From positions 121,768-185,767 of the forward strand of contig CAJFRA010000001.1 of the NCBI GenBank assembly GCA_904419295.1: a stretch of 64,000 bases of DNA. The letters are read 5' to 3'. The notes below the pieces were generated by a model, which did no database searches, had not been told where the DNA came from, and saw nothing but the letters and a program-made list of their open reading frames with translations. The position numbers were made by a program, and so were the translations under genes. Below, piece after piece: positions 46,901 through 56,390 of this stretch (within the stretch, counting starts at the first letter, position 1; every line of letters starts with the position of its first letter). The DNA comes from Candidatus Pseudobutyricicoccus lothianensis (GTDB lineage Bacteria > Bacillota > Clostridia > Oscillospirales > Butyricicoccaceae).

Positions 46901-49580
46901 TGAGGTCTCGGTGCCGGAGCCCTATCTGCTTGCAGAGGAGTCCCAGTTTACGACCCTGTACCCCAATGAAGACAGCCATGTCTATTTCGAGAACTCTACC
47001 CGTCCTGTTATCGAGATCCTGAAACTGAACGAAATCACCCAGGATCCTCTCGAAAATGTGCCCGTGCAGGTCTGGTACGCCAGCAATAACACGGCCACCG
47101 GAGAATACAACGACCTGGGCGTATTCTACACCGATTCGGAAGGCCGTATTGTCTTGAGTGATCCTGACCTGTCTCTTAGAGACGGCTGGTTCCGTATCGA
47201 GGAGTTGGAAGCCCCGAAAGGCTTCTCCATGACGGAATCCAGCAAGCAGGAGGCCTTTGTGCCCGCGGGTGAAAGCCATACCTTCCGCGTCTACAACCGG
47301 CCCAACTCGGCCATTTGCGTATGGAAGTATGATTCGGAGACGGGGGCTGCTATCGAGGGGGCTGTGTTCCAGGTCCGTTACCTCTCCGGCAACACCAGCG
47401 GCACCGGCGGCACGGTCATCGGGACCTACCGCACTTCGATCAATGGTTCCTTCACGGTGACCGACTGTGAGCCGGGCACCTACATCATCGAGGAACTCTC
47501 CAGCGACGGCTCTCATGTCATCGACACCCCGCCCCAGACGGTCTACCTGTCCGGCGAGGAGCAGGAGACGGTCCAGGTGTTTTTCGGCAACAGTCCCATG
47601 GGCTCTCTGTTGATCAAGAAGGTGTCCAGTTCCGATAACTCCCCGATTTCCGATGTCCAGTTCTTCGTGACCGAGAGCGACGGCACTGTGGTAGGAGATG
47701 GCAATGGCTACTTCACCACCGACTCCGCGGGTACCATCCTGATTGAAGGCATCGAGCCTGGCACGACGCTGATCGTCAAGGAAACCAGGACAAAAGAAGG
47801 GTTCCTTCTGGATGACACGCCTCAGACGGCCCAGATCAAGGCTGGCCAGACGGTCACTTTGGAGTTCCGAAATCAGCCAAAAGGCAATTTGATCGTACAC
47901 AAATTGTCGAGTACCGACAAGCAGCCGCTTGAGGGGGTTCAGTTCAAAATCACCTATGCGGACGGCTCCTACCTTGCAGACGAGAATGGCCACCTGTCCT
48001 CCAACGGCCTGTACTGGACCAATTCCGGGGGCCAGATCGTCCTCTCCAATGTCACCGGCACACTGGTCGTCACTGAGGTACAGAGCATCGAGGGGTACAC
48101 CATCGACCCCGATACCCAGAGTCAGACCGTCGTGGTCAATCCGGATGATACGCAGGAGTTGTGGTTCTATAACGATCCGGTGGGCGGCTTGGAACTCATC
48201 AAGGTAAACGAGAGCAAGACCTCGGAGCGGATCCCCAACACCACCTTTGAGATCCGCAGAATGGATGATGCCTTAGTTGATACCATCACAACGGACCGCA
48301 ACGGAAGGGCATTCCTGGCACTGGAAGACGGCTCTTACTATGCCGTTGAAGTGGAAGCAAATTCCGATTTCATCCTGGACAGTACACCCCACTACTTTGA
48401 AATAAAGGGTGGTAATGTGTACACGCTGCGTGTCACCAACGCCGAAAAGTCCGGCATTCTCATCCACAAGGTGGACCAAAATGGTGAAGGCATCTACGGG
48501 GTCAAGTTCCTCTTATATGACGAAGATAGGAACCCCATCGGCGAGTTTGTCAGCGATAACAACGGCTATGTCCATATTACTGCCGATGACCTCCCGGACG
48601 GAGCCAACACCAGCGGCCGCTTCTATTTGCGCGAGCTGGAGGTGCCGGATGGCTACATCATAGACGAGGAGTACAAGACGGTCTATGTGCGTCCGGGGCA
48701 TACCGCGGAGATCGAGTGGGTCAACGCGGCGATCACCGCTCAGATCCAAATCTGGAAGAAGTCTGCCGATGACAATCCCATCAACGGCTTCCCGGCGGGT
48801 ACCCCTCTGGAGGGAGCGGTCTTTGAAATCTATAACAAGGCCAACGTCTTGGTGGACACCATTGAGAGCAACAGCCGCGGCCTTGCGGTTTCCAAACCGC
48901 TCCCCCTGGGCCGCTATATCATCAAAGAGGTGTCCAGCCCCCAGTTTTACTCGATCAACAGCGAGGAAGTGACCGTTTATCTGGAGCACGAGGGCCAGAT
49001 CGTTCAGATGGAATGGCTGAACGAAAGCGTCTATACCAACGTCTCCATTGACAAGAGCGGCTACACGCAGGTCGTGCCTGGGCAGGAGATTCGGTACACT
49101 TTCCAAGACATCGGCAACAACTCCACCGTCCCGCTGAGCAATTTCTACTGGCGCGACACGCTGCCGACAGATGCAGTCCGGTTGGATAAGATCATCACCG
49201 GAACCTACTCGGCACGGCTCAACTATAAGGTCGTCTACCAGACCAACCTGAACAATACTCAGCGCGTACTGGCCGACAACCTGAATACGCAGCAGAATTA
49301 TACCCTGGATGCCTCCGCGGCGGCGCTGGGACTGGCCTCCAACGAGTACGTAACGCAGGTCACCTTCCTCTTTGGCCAGGTTCCCGCCGGCTTTAAGCAG
49401 GTGGAGACGCCCTACATCTACTGTGACGTCCTGTCCGGACTGGCCCACGAGTATCGCTTTGCCAACAAATGCGATGTGGGCGGTATGTGGCAAAACCAGT
49501 GGATCCAGGCGACCGACCGGTGGGTGACCATCATCTACCGCGGCGGCCCGACCCCGACCCTGCCCCGGACAGGCTATTGA
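43929..49580 (+). CDS. Thioester-domain (TQxA) adhesin with about 14 CnaB/SpaA-type repeats, terminal LPRTGY
   Basis: 1883 aa from ATG 43929; AYCVNWG and YATQLAIWA thioester signature; repeated xxKxD...GxxF..F modules; C-terminus RGGPTPTLPRTGY*. Confidence 0.88.
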   Translation: MHIKRRTSRAVAMLLALATMFSLLVSPASAAVPPDNSGSIADGSSSVTIDQGSYIRVLNKSTGGTIGGSSWTYTSDKGLTGPAYCVNWGLNAVSPTKRLEITGRYDRNPQTMGAFANGYPQRTLAQFKELHPEIPGIANLTEDEYAYATQLAIWATCGQLAVAGTSFTSGRATLVRPTSDAQQIRVYNSVVEILKLAAGWTKQIYTGLYFHMEKDRLGNTLNIYDENGLEGAAEKGLFGLQKETINGTEYYTRLMYIDSATSTYPNDYEIYVYSMDAPAGTIFVNQNNQVFETRDQWGATMYEVPTPKAETTNLNANGSAYTGAFKICIPCDNAGDAGSIKIEAYTVLTQFNLYLAYNPTASEQSYIIADPAYVGRFAESSITWNTTEEVPETASLQVQKVDGAANPLEGAEFTLTGSKGTTRTGTSDQNGMVVWTDLPADEDYVLTESKAPAGFTIVAPRNITLTAGQTAHVTVQDSTEKHFWLKKIDAQNGSALQGAVYKFEQIDGDFVTTATTGFDGMIEFAGEELPFGSFRVSELQPPEGYMPSDEVQTVHWDGTEDVTLTFRNVREITVVLSKIDGKSGISLPGASFDVFLDGEYITSVTTDDAGEARVTLEKEGYVEFVETAAPSGYRLDRTRHGIHVDPYDPAIEEDPVITVENFENPSLRIIKVDRKNNYAPLEGVTFEVFRDGESLGHFVTDSEGRIELFDQEPGTFRVVEVDTGNPGIILSGGYQEIELKAGDPTRELVFFNDHTPGLKLVKVDSSDYSKVIANAVFEIKAVDGSYGPEEFRTDVNGEIDLSAENLPAGAYVVTEKSCPGYVVDDAQRIIYLDPNEDAEFVFTNSKLPSLELIKTSADGTPLEGVSFRLAKIEDGSYYLDRTTDSEGRIVWDSLDPGVYSLREISTLPNHILDPKEYHIEVFPGENSTKTLSNDVRPNLYIHKRDAATGDPIPGTVYLVKAADGHTIDQVETDETGTAVVENLLPMVVEIVEVSVPEPYLLAEESQFTTLYPNEDSHVYFENSTRPVIEILKLNEITQDPLENVPVQVWYASNNTATGEYNDLGVFYTDSEGRIVLSDPDLSLRDGWFRIEELEAPKGFSMTESSKQEAFVPAGESHTFRVYNRPNSAICVWKYDSETGAAIEGAVFQVRYLSGNTSGTGGTVIGTYRTSINGSFTVTDCEPGTYIIEELSSDGSHVIDTPPQTVYLSGEEQETVQVFFGNSPMGSLLIKKVSSSDNSPISDVQFFVTESDGTVVGDGNGYFTTDSAGTILIEGIEPGTTLIVKETRTKEGFLLDDTPQTAQIKAGQTVTLEFRNQPKGNLIVHKLSSTDKQPLEGVQFKITYADGSYLADENGHLSSNGLYWTNSGGQIVLSNVTGTLVVTEVQSIEGYTIDPDTQSQTVVVNPDDTQELWFYNDPVGGLELIKVNESKTSERIPNTTFEIRRMDDALVDTITTDRNGRAFLALEDGSYYAVEVEANSDFILDSTPHYFEIKGGNVYTLRVTNAEKSGILIHKVDQNGEGIYGVKFLLYDEDRNPIGEFVSDNNGYVHITADDLPDGANTSGRFYLRELEVPDGYIIDEEYKTVYVRPGHTAEIEWVNAAITAQIQIWKKSADDNPINGFPAGTPLEGAVFEIYNKANVLVDTIESNSRGLAVSKPLPLGRYIIKEVSSPQFYSINSEEVTVYLEHEGQIVQMEWLNESVYTNVSIDKSGYTQVVPGQEIRYTFQDIGNNSTVPLSNFYWRDTLPTDAVRLDKIITGTYSARLNYKVVYQTNLNNTQRVLADNLNTQQNYTLDASAAALGLASNEYVTQVTFLFGQVPAGFKQVETPYIYCDVLSGLAHEYRFANKCDVGGMWQNQWIQATDRWVTIIYRGGPTPTLPRTGY

Positions 49581-49644
49581 TAGAACACGACTGCGGCGGG
49601 GGCGGCACAATGTCCGCCCCCGCTCCTTTTGAGGAAACAGAATC

Positions 49645-51801
49645 ATGTTAGATTGGATTTTCGAAGGCATAGCCAACTGGGTAGCCGGTATCATGACCCA
49701 GATCATGGATGCTATCTCTGGGGTGTTCCTGGGCGCTTTGGGTACGGATATGACCGCAATGGAGGAGTATTTTCCCTTCGCGGTCAGCGCCTACACCATC
49801 ATTCAGTACACCGCTTGGGCGCTGCTCTTCCTGATCGTGGTCTGGCAGATCTTCCGTGCATTCAGCGGACCGCTGGCGGAAACAGAGAACCCTCTCGCCG
49901 TCGTGGCCCGTGGCGCTATTTTCGCGCTCCTGATCGGCTATGCAAAGCCTATTTTCAGTCTCGTTCTGGATATCGCGCGGGCGCCCTATACCGCGCTTAT
50001 GGACGCATCTCTCGATCCCGGCGACTTTACTTTTGCGGGAATTGAGCAGGCAATCACAAATGGACTGACTACGCTGGTTTCTGTAGCCACGGTTGTTGGC
50101 CTGATTTTGTTGATTGTATTGATGATCTCTCTGGCCTGGAACTATTTCAAACTGTTGCTGGAAACCGTAGAACGGTATGTGCTTGTCGGCGTACTCTGCT
50201 ACACCTCGCCGCTGGCATATGCAATGGGGGCCTCCAAGGCCACCAGCCGTGTGTTCCAGAGTTGGTGCCGCATGGTCGGCTCCCAACTCCTGCTTCTAGT
50301 ACTCAATGTGTGGTTCCTCCGTGCATTCAACTCTTCTGTAGGCCAGTTTATCGCCAATGGCGGTGCTCTGACCACCGGACAGGGCAACATCTTCCTCTGG
50401 TTTTTCTGCGCCCTTGCCCTATTAAAAGTCGCCCAGAAATGCGACAGTTACCTGGCGGCCTTGGGACTGTCCGTGGCGCAGACCGGGAGCAGCATGGGTA
50501 TGGAGATGCTGATGGCCGCCCGGACGCTGACCGGATTTGCCAAGGGCGGCGGCGGAAGCGCAGCCTCGGTGTTCGGCGGCGCGACGAAGGCCGGTACAGG
50601 TGCGGCTGCTGGCACTGCGGGCGGTGTTGCCGCATCGAGCGGTATCCTGTCCGGCTTTATGAGTCGGTATAAGCCCAACAGTTTTGTGCGCGATGCCGTT
50701 GTGGACGGTGGCAGCCGCATGGGCGCGGGCGGCGGAGTCGGCTTTGTCGGCAGGGTCTTCGGCGGTATGGCGGCGCGCAACGGCGCCACACTGACCCCGG
50801 ACTCGGTTGCGTCTGTGGCCACTCGTCCGCCCAACGTCTCCGGCACTATCGCCGGCGATATCGCAGACCGCAGTCTCAAGGGGTATATGCCCCACTTGGG
50901 CAATGGCTCAGCGGCCAATATGATCTATTCCGGAACCCAGATTACCGGTGGCCGCATCACCACCACCGCCACAACTCAGGACGGCCAGCAGGCCAAGGTT
51001 GACTTTTACAACGCAGCACAGCATGAGAGGCCCAGTACCCCGCACACAGTGGTCACGGCAGCTGATGGGAGCCAGTGGTACCAGGTTGCCTCCGGCAACG
51101 GGATGGGCGCTTTTTACGCCACACCCGCATTTACCGGTGATGTATCCGAGGCTGCCCAGGTCGCAGAGGCCTTCCCGGATGCGCCGGAAGGCACCCAGTT
51201 GCGACAGGTGGATGAGGGCACCATGGAGGCAACCTATCCGAGTGGCAGCAATGCCCTTTGGTACAACAGCGCCTACTTCCAGGAGCCGGACGCTCCGCAT
51301 GAGGTGATCCAGAGCGCGGACGGCCTGGACTGGTACGCCATGACACCGGCGGCCTCTGTCCCGCCGTTTGATCCCCAGACGCCGGCAGACAGTTCCGGCC
51401 CTGCGTCGCAGTACAATCAGGCGGTGTTTACACAGTTCATGCCCGGCTTTGACCAGCCTGTGGTCTCCGTGGACAGCTCCAGAGCCAGTGACGGCATCCT
51501 GGAGGTGCGGCATGAGGACGGCAGCGGCACAGCTTTCTACGACCGCACGATATACCAACCGCCGCGCGGCGACTACCATGTGTACGAGGATAGCGCGGGC
51601 AGTCAGTGGTACGCCATTCCCGGCACACCGGCGGTGGAGCGCCGGCCGGTCTATGAGAATGGGAAACCGGTCTATGACGGCGAGACACTGAAGACGGTCA
51701 ATGTGGAAACGATCCGCTATAAGACCACGCCTACCAGACATACAGAGCCGCAGAAAAGGCCGGTCAACGAACGGAAACCGCCAAACAGAAAGAAATCTTA
51801 A
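49645..51801 (+). CDS. VirB6/TrbL-like T4SS membrane protein
   Basis: Multiple TM segments at N-terminus followed by Gly/Ala-rich and long hydrophilic C-terminal region. Confidence 0.75.
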   Translation: MLDWIFEGIANWVAGIMTQIMDAISGVFLGALGTDMTAMEEYFPFAVSAYTIIQYTAWALLFLIVVWQIFRAFSGPLAETENPLAVVARGAIFALLIGYAKPIFSLVLDIARAPYTALMDASLDPGDFTFAGIEQAITNGLTTLVSVATVVGLILLIVLMISLAWNYFKLLLETVERYVLVGVLCYTSPLAYAMGASKATSRVFQSWCRMVGSQLLLLVLNVWFLRAFNSSVGQFIANGGALTTGQGNIFLWFFCALALLKVAQKCDSYLAALGLSVAQTGSSMGMEMLMAARTLTGFAKGGGGSAASVFGGATKAGTGAAAGTAGGVAASSGILSGFMSRYKPNSFVRDAVVDGGSRMGAGGGVGFVGRVFGGMAARNGATLTPDSVASVATRPPNVSGTIAGDIADRSLKGYMPHLGNGSAANMIYSGTQITGGRITTTATTQDGQQAKVDFYNAAQHERPSTPHTVVTAADGSQWYQVASGNGMGAFYATPAFTGDVSEAAQVAEAFPDAPEGTQLRQVDEGTMEATYPSGSNALWYNSAYFQEPDAPHEVIQSADGLDWYAMTPAASVPPFDPQTPADSSGPASQYNQAVFTQFMPGFDQPVVSVDSSRASDGILEVRHEDGSGTAFYDRTIYQPPRGDYHVYEDSAGSQWYAIPGTPAVERRPVYENGKPVYDGETLKTVNVETIRYKTTPTRHTEPQKRPVNERKPPNRKKS

Positions 51802-51871
51802 TATTTCAGGCAGGCGCACTCCCAAGCGGGTGCGCCTGCCGCCTTATTCCAGCATAAAAGAGGTGACTACA

Positions 51872-53407
51872 ATGTCCGATGAACAACGCTTCGGTGAAGG
51901 GCAGGATAATTATCTGCAGGGGATGCGGCAGGCGGCAGAGGCAGCGCGGCAGTTTGGCTCCGCGGCCGGTACGGCCGGCGCGACTGGGGCTGCGGCGGGA
52001 GAAGCCGCGGCCAACGCCGCTGCGGCAACAGTACAGGCAGGTGTAGAGGGCGGTAAGGCTGTAGCGGGAATCGCTGCCGGTACGGCGGCAGGCGGACCGT
52101 GGGGCGCTGTTCTATCCGCCGCATGGTCTCTCCGTCATACGCTATTCAAAATTCTCATTTTCCTCTGCCTATTCCTGTTATTTATCATCATTGCCGTGGT
52201 ATCTCTGCCATCCATTGTATTCAATAATATCTTCCGCACCGATCCGTCAACGGTCGATCCCAATGCGCCCACGGAGGTGACCGCGAGTTTTGACGATATG
52301 TCCGCCGTGGTTTCAGACTGCATTCAGGCGGGCTACGATGCCGCGCTGGCTGAGGTAGACCAGATTATTGCGGATGGCGGCTATGACTACGACCTGTCCA
52401 TGCAGGCACTGGTCAACAATGCATTGATCTCCACTGAGTACGATACCTGCTATGTCCTGGCCGCCTACTCCGCCTCCATGGGGCAGCGCGGCACCACAAA
52501 GGCAGATCTCCAGAGCAAGCTCAACGCGGTTGCAGACCAGATGTATGCTGTCACCTATGAGGTAGAACAGACTCAGGTGCCGGTGGAGAGCGATGATTCA
52601 GCGGATAGCAGCCAAGATGACAGCGGCACAGATACCGATGACGAACTCGAGATGCAGACGGTGGAGTATGTGGCCTGCACCATCCATCCCTTTGACCAGT
52701 CAGTCATTCTGACCGCGTTCGGTGTGGACACCAATGCGCAGTATGACCAGTTCAATGTCACCTATGGAGAAGCAATCCTCAATATGTCCAACTCGCTGAA
52801 AATGACCATGTACGGAACAGCCGCTGACGGCAGCGTACCACCCATCAGCGATGCGGAACTGAACCTTTTTCTTGCCAATCTGGACTGCAGCGGGAAACGA
52901 AAGGAGCTGATGCGCTGCGCCCTGTCCCTGGTGGGCCGCGTCCCGTATTTTTGGGGAGGGAAAAGCGCCCCGGGCTGGAACAGCGAGTGGAACACCCCAA
53001 AACTGGTTACTGCAGCAGGCTCAAGCAGTACGGGGACGATCCGCCCCTACGGGCTCGACTGCTCGGGATTCACGGAGTGGGTGTATCAGACTGCACTGGG
53101 CGTGACCCTGTATGATGGGACCTGGAACCAGTGGGACGCTACCCATGCCATCGCCAAAGAGGAACTGTTGCCTGGCGACCTGGGCTTCATGGCTGTGCCC
53201 GGCACAGTTCCGGTCAACCATGTGCTGCTCTATGCGGGCGAGGACGCCGATGGCAATATGCTCTGGGTACACTGTGCCAGCGGCACCGGCGTGGTGCTCA
53301 ACTCACCCGACTATGTGACGCAGTACCGGCGCAGGAATGACATCGACCTGGAGGGCGATTTGACCCCGGCCGTGAGCACAACAGAGGAGGCAGGAGCCGA
53401 TGGATGA
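51872..53407 (+). CDS. T4SS-associated NlpC/P60 (C40) cell wall hydrolase
   Basis: One TM after an Ala-rich N-terminus, YGLDCSGFTEWVYQTALG, VNHVLLYAGED. Confidence 0.88.
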   Translation: MSDEQRFGEGQDNYLQGMRQAAEAARQFGSAAGTAGATGAAAGEAAANAAAATVQAGVEGGKAVAGIAAGTAAGGPWGAVLSAAWSLRHTLFKILIFLCLFLLFIIIAVVSLPSIVFNNIFRTDPSTVDPNAPTEVTASFDDMSAVVSDCIQAGYDAALAEVDQIIADGGYDYDLSMQALVNNALISTEYDTCYVLAAYSASMGQRGTTKADLQSKLNAVADQMYAVTYEVEQTQVPVESDDSADSSQDDSGTDTDDELEMQTVEYVACTIHPFDQSVILTAFGVDTNAQYDQFNVTYGEAILNMSNSLKMTMYGTAADGSVPPISDAELNLFLANLDCSGKRKELMRCALSLVGRVPYFWGGKSAPGWNSEWNTPKLVTAAGSSSTGTIRPYGLDCSGFTEWVYQTALGVTLYDGTWNQWDATHAIAKEELLPGDLGFMAVPGTVPVNHVLLYAGEDADGNMLWVHCASGTGVVLNSPDYVTQYRRRNDIDLEGDLTPAVSTTEEAGADG

Positions 53408-53849
53408 CAGAGAATACAGCAATGTCTACACCATCCCGCCCAATTATACGGATTCCGGCAAGCTGCTGGGCGGCATGCTGGAGACCCGCAACACAGTAGA
53501 GGCGATCATTCTGCTCCTGCTCGTGGGTTATCCGGAGCTGATGTGGCTTCATATCCCAGTCACAGCTAAGGTCGTAGTCATGACCATGACTCTGCTGCCG
53601 CTGGGTGTTTTTGCCCTCATGGGGCTGGGTGGCGACTCGCTGCTTCAGTTCGTCACCCACATGATTCTGTTCTGGATGCGGCGTCGCCAGCTTCATTACA
53701 GGAGGATAGGATATCGCTATGGCACAACAGACACGAACAGGAAACAAGCGCCGCCGAACAAGTCCGGGCCGTCGGCAAAAGGCGGCGGAACGTCTGGAGT
53801 TCGTCCAGGACTACATCCCAATCAAAGAACTCCGAAACGGTATCATTGA
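53400..53849 (+). CDS. PrgI/TcpE-like conjugation membrane protein
   Basis: YTIPPNYTDSGKLLGGMLETRNTVEAIILLLLVG, directly upstream of VirB4. Confidence 0.75.
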   Translation: MDDREYSNVYTIPPNYTDSGKLLGGMLETRNTVEAIILLLLVGYPELMWLHIPVTAKVVVMTMTLLPLGVFALMGLGGDSLLQFVTHMILFWMRRRQLHYRRIGYRYGTTDTNRKQAPPNKSGPSAKGGGTSGVRPGLHPNQRTPKRYH

Positions 53850-56343
53850 GACGACCGATGGCAGGTTTATTAAAATTCTGGAGATTGAGCCCATCAATTT
53901 TCTGCTCCGCTCTAATGAAGAGCAATGGGGTATCATCTCCTCCTTTGCCAGCTGGCTCAAGATTTCCCCCATGCGCCTGCAGTTCAAATCGGTCACCCGC
54001 AAGGCGGATTCCGACCGGTACCTGGCCGGACTGGAGGCAGATATCGAACGGGACGAGGTGCAGGCTTGTCGTGAACTGGGCCGGGGCACCATCCGATTCA
54101 TCCGGGAGGAGGGTAGCCGGGAGGCGCTGACACGTCGCTTTTTCCTAATATTTCAGTATGAGGCCGTTCGACGTCAAGGCGACACTGATTACGGCGAGGT
54201 CTATGCGGCCCTGCAAACGGCGGCGCAGAATGCCAGAACCTATTTTACCCAGTGTGGCAACAGCATCGTGCAGCCCAAGGACGAGGACGCCTTTGTGGCC
54301 GAGATCCTATACATGTACTTCAACCGCCGCTCCTGCGTGGATGACCCCTTCCAAAACCGGCTCAACCGCGTGGTGGTAGATGCCATGGCGGCAAAGAAGC
54401 GGGTCGTTGGTATCGACCCGGTGCCTAAAATCCAGGCGGTCAACTTCGTGGCGCCCCGCGGCCTCGACCTGACCCATCCCGGTTATCTCATTATGGATGG
54501 GATCTATTACACCTACCTATACATCCGCAAAAATGGTTTCCCTCAGCAGGTGCGGGGCGGCTGGATGTCCTCGCTCATCAATGCGGGCGAGGGCGTGGAT
54601 GTGGATCTGCACCTGCGCCGCGAGATCCGTGGCAAGACCATTGACCGGGTTGCCCAGCGCATCCGGCTCAACCGTACAAAACTGCGGGAACTGCAGGACA
54701 CTTCAACTGACTATGAAGAACTGGCCGGCTCTATCCAAGCCGGCTATTACATTAAGCAGGGGCTCTCCAGCCGGAACGAGGACCTGTTCTATATGACGGT
54801 GATCATCACTGTGTCCGCCCACACCTATGAGGAACTGCTGTGGCGAAAACAGCAGATGACCGACCTGATGAAGTCCATGGACATCCAAGTGAGCGACTGC
54901 CTGTTCCAGCAGGAGGCGGCGCTGCGCTCCACCATGCCGTTCCTCTATATCGACCCCAGCCTAGAACGGAAAGCCAAGCGCAATGTGCTCACATCCGGCG
55001 CGGCCTCCACCTACATGTTCACAAGCTTTGAGCTCTCCGATGACAATGGTATTCTGCTGGGCCTCAACCGGCACAACAACTCGCTGTGCATCGTGGATCC
55101 GTTCAATACCAAGGTCAATAAGAACGCCAACTTTACCATCTGCGGCACTTCAGGCGCCGGCAAGACTTTTACTATGCAGGTGATGGCACTGCGATTAAGA
55201 ATGCGCGGCGTCCAGTGCTTTATCCTGGCCCCTCTCAAGGGTCATGAGTTCAAGCGTGCCTGTCACAAGATCGGAGGCACCTATATCAAACTGGCGCCTG
55301 GCTCCAGCGCCTGTATCAATGTCATGGAGATCCGTCCCACTCTGACGCCAGAGATGGAGTTGATCGATGAGATGGATTACAGCGACATCGATTCTATGTT
55401 GGCAAGGAAGATCCAACAGCTGATGATCTTCTTCTCCTTACTGGTACCAGACATGAGCAACGAGGAGGAACAGATGCTGGACGAGGCTTTGGTTAAAACT
55501 TACGCCAAGTTCGGGATTACCCACGATAACAACTCCATCTATGAAGATCAGGTCGGTGGGGAGGTCAAGACCATGCCTATCCTAGGCGATCTCTATGAGG
55601 TCCTCAAGGAGAACCCGCTGACCACCCGCTTGGCCACTATCGTCAGCCGTTTTGTCACCGGCAGCGCCCAGAGTTTCAACCACCAAACGAACATCGATTT
55701 GCGGAATCGCTACGTTGTTCTGGACATCTCCGAGCTGAAGGGCAAGCTGCTCCCAGTAGGCATGATGATCGCACTGGACTATGTGTGGGACCAGGTGAAG
55801 GCCGACCGCACCAAAAAGAAGATGGTATTTATCGACGAGATTTGGAAACTCATCGGCGGTTCGGCAAATAAGCAGGCGGCTGAGTTCTGTTTGGAGATTT
55901 TCAAGATCATCCGCGGCTATGGTGGAGGCGCTGTTGCAGCCACACAGGACTTGTCCGACTTCTTCGGGCTGGAGGATGGCCGCTACGGAAGGTCCATTCT
56001 CAACAACTCCAAGACAAAGATTATCCTGAACTTGGAGCCGGACGAGGCAGAGTACGTCAAGGATGTCCTGAAACTGACCCGCACTGAAATCCGAAGCATC
56101 ACCCAGTTTGAACGCGGCGAAGCATTGATCTCCAGCAACAGCAATAAGGTGCCGGTCATCATCAAGGCGTCCCGGGAGGAGCAGCAGATGATCACAACTG
56201 ACCGGGCGGAACTGGAAGCCATGCTGAACGAGCTGAAAGCTGTGGCAGATGTAGCCGATTTGGCCCAGGTCCCTTCCGAAACGGAAAAGGAGATGGAGTG
56301 CAGCACCGCTCCTGTACCGGCGGATAGCCCAAATAAGAGGTGA
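53719..56343 (+). CDS. VirB4-like conjugal transfer ATPase
   Basis: Walker A FTICGTSGAGKTFTMQ, Walker B KMVFIDEIWKLIGG, GGAVAATQDLSDFF. Confidence 0.95.
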   Translation: MAQQTRTGNKRRRTSPGRRQKAAERLEFVQDYIPIKELRNGIIETTDGRFIKILEIEPINFLLRSNEEQWGIISSFASWLKISPMRLQFKSVTRKADSDRYLAGLEADIERDEVQACRELGRGTIRFIREEGSREALTRRFFLIFQYEAVRRQGDTDYGEVYAALQTAAQNARTYFTQCGNSIVQPKDEDAFVAEILYMYFNRRSCVDDPFQNRLNRVVVDAMAAKKRVVGIDPVPKIQAVNFVAPRGLDLTHPGYLIMDGIYYTYLYIRKNGFPQQVRGGWMSSLINAGEGVDVDLHLRREIRGKTIDRVAQRIRLNRTKLRELQDTSTDYEELAGSIQAGYYIKQGLSSRNEDLFYMTVIITVSAHTYEELLWRKQQMTDLMKSMDIQVSDCLFQQEAALRSTMPFLYIDPSLERKAKRNVLTSGAASTYMFTSFELSDDNGILLGLNRHNNSLCIVDPFNTKVNKNANFTICGTSGAGKTFTMQVMALRLRMRGVQCFILAPLKGHEFKRACHKIGGTYIKLAPGSSACINVMEIRPTLTPEMELIDEMDYSDIDSMLARKIQQLMIFFSLLVPDMSNEEEQMLDEALVKTYAKFGITHDNNSIYEDQVGGEVKTMPILGDLYEVLKENPLTTRLATIVSRFVTGSAQSFNHQTNIDLRNRYVVLDISELKGKLLPVGMMIALDYVWDQVKADRTKKKMVFIDEIWKLIGGSANKQAAEFCLEIFKIIRGYGGGAVAATQDLSDFFGLEDGRYGRSILNNSKTKIILNLEPDEAEYVKDVLKLTRTEIRSITQFERGEALISSNSNKVPVIIKASREEQQMITTDRAELEAMLNELKAVADVADLAQVPSETEKEMECSTAPVPADSPNKR

Positions 56344-56390
56344 GTCCTCACATTGGGAGATAACACAAATAAACCAAGGAGGTCAGAACT

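Noticed and set aside
46662-47993. Minus-strand 443-aa ORF within the adhesin gene
   Set aside because: Antisense frame of the CnaB repeats; no RBS or recognisable domain
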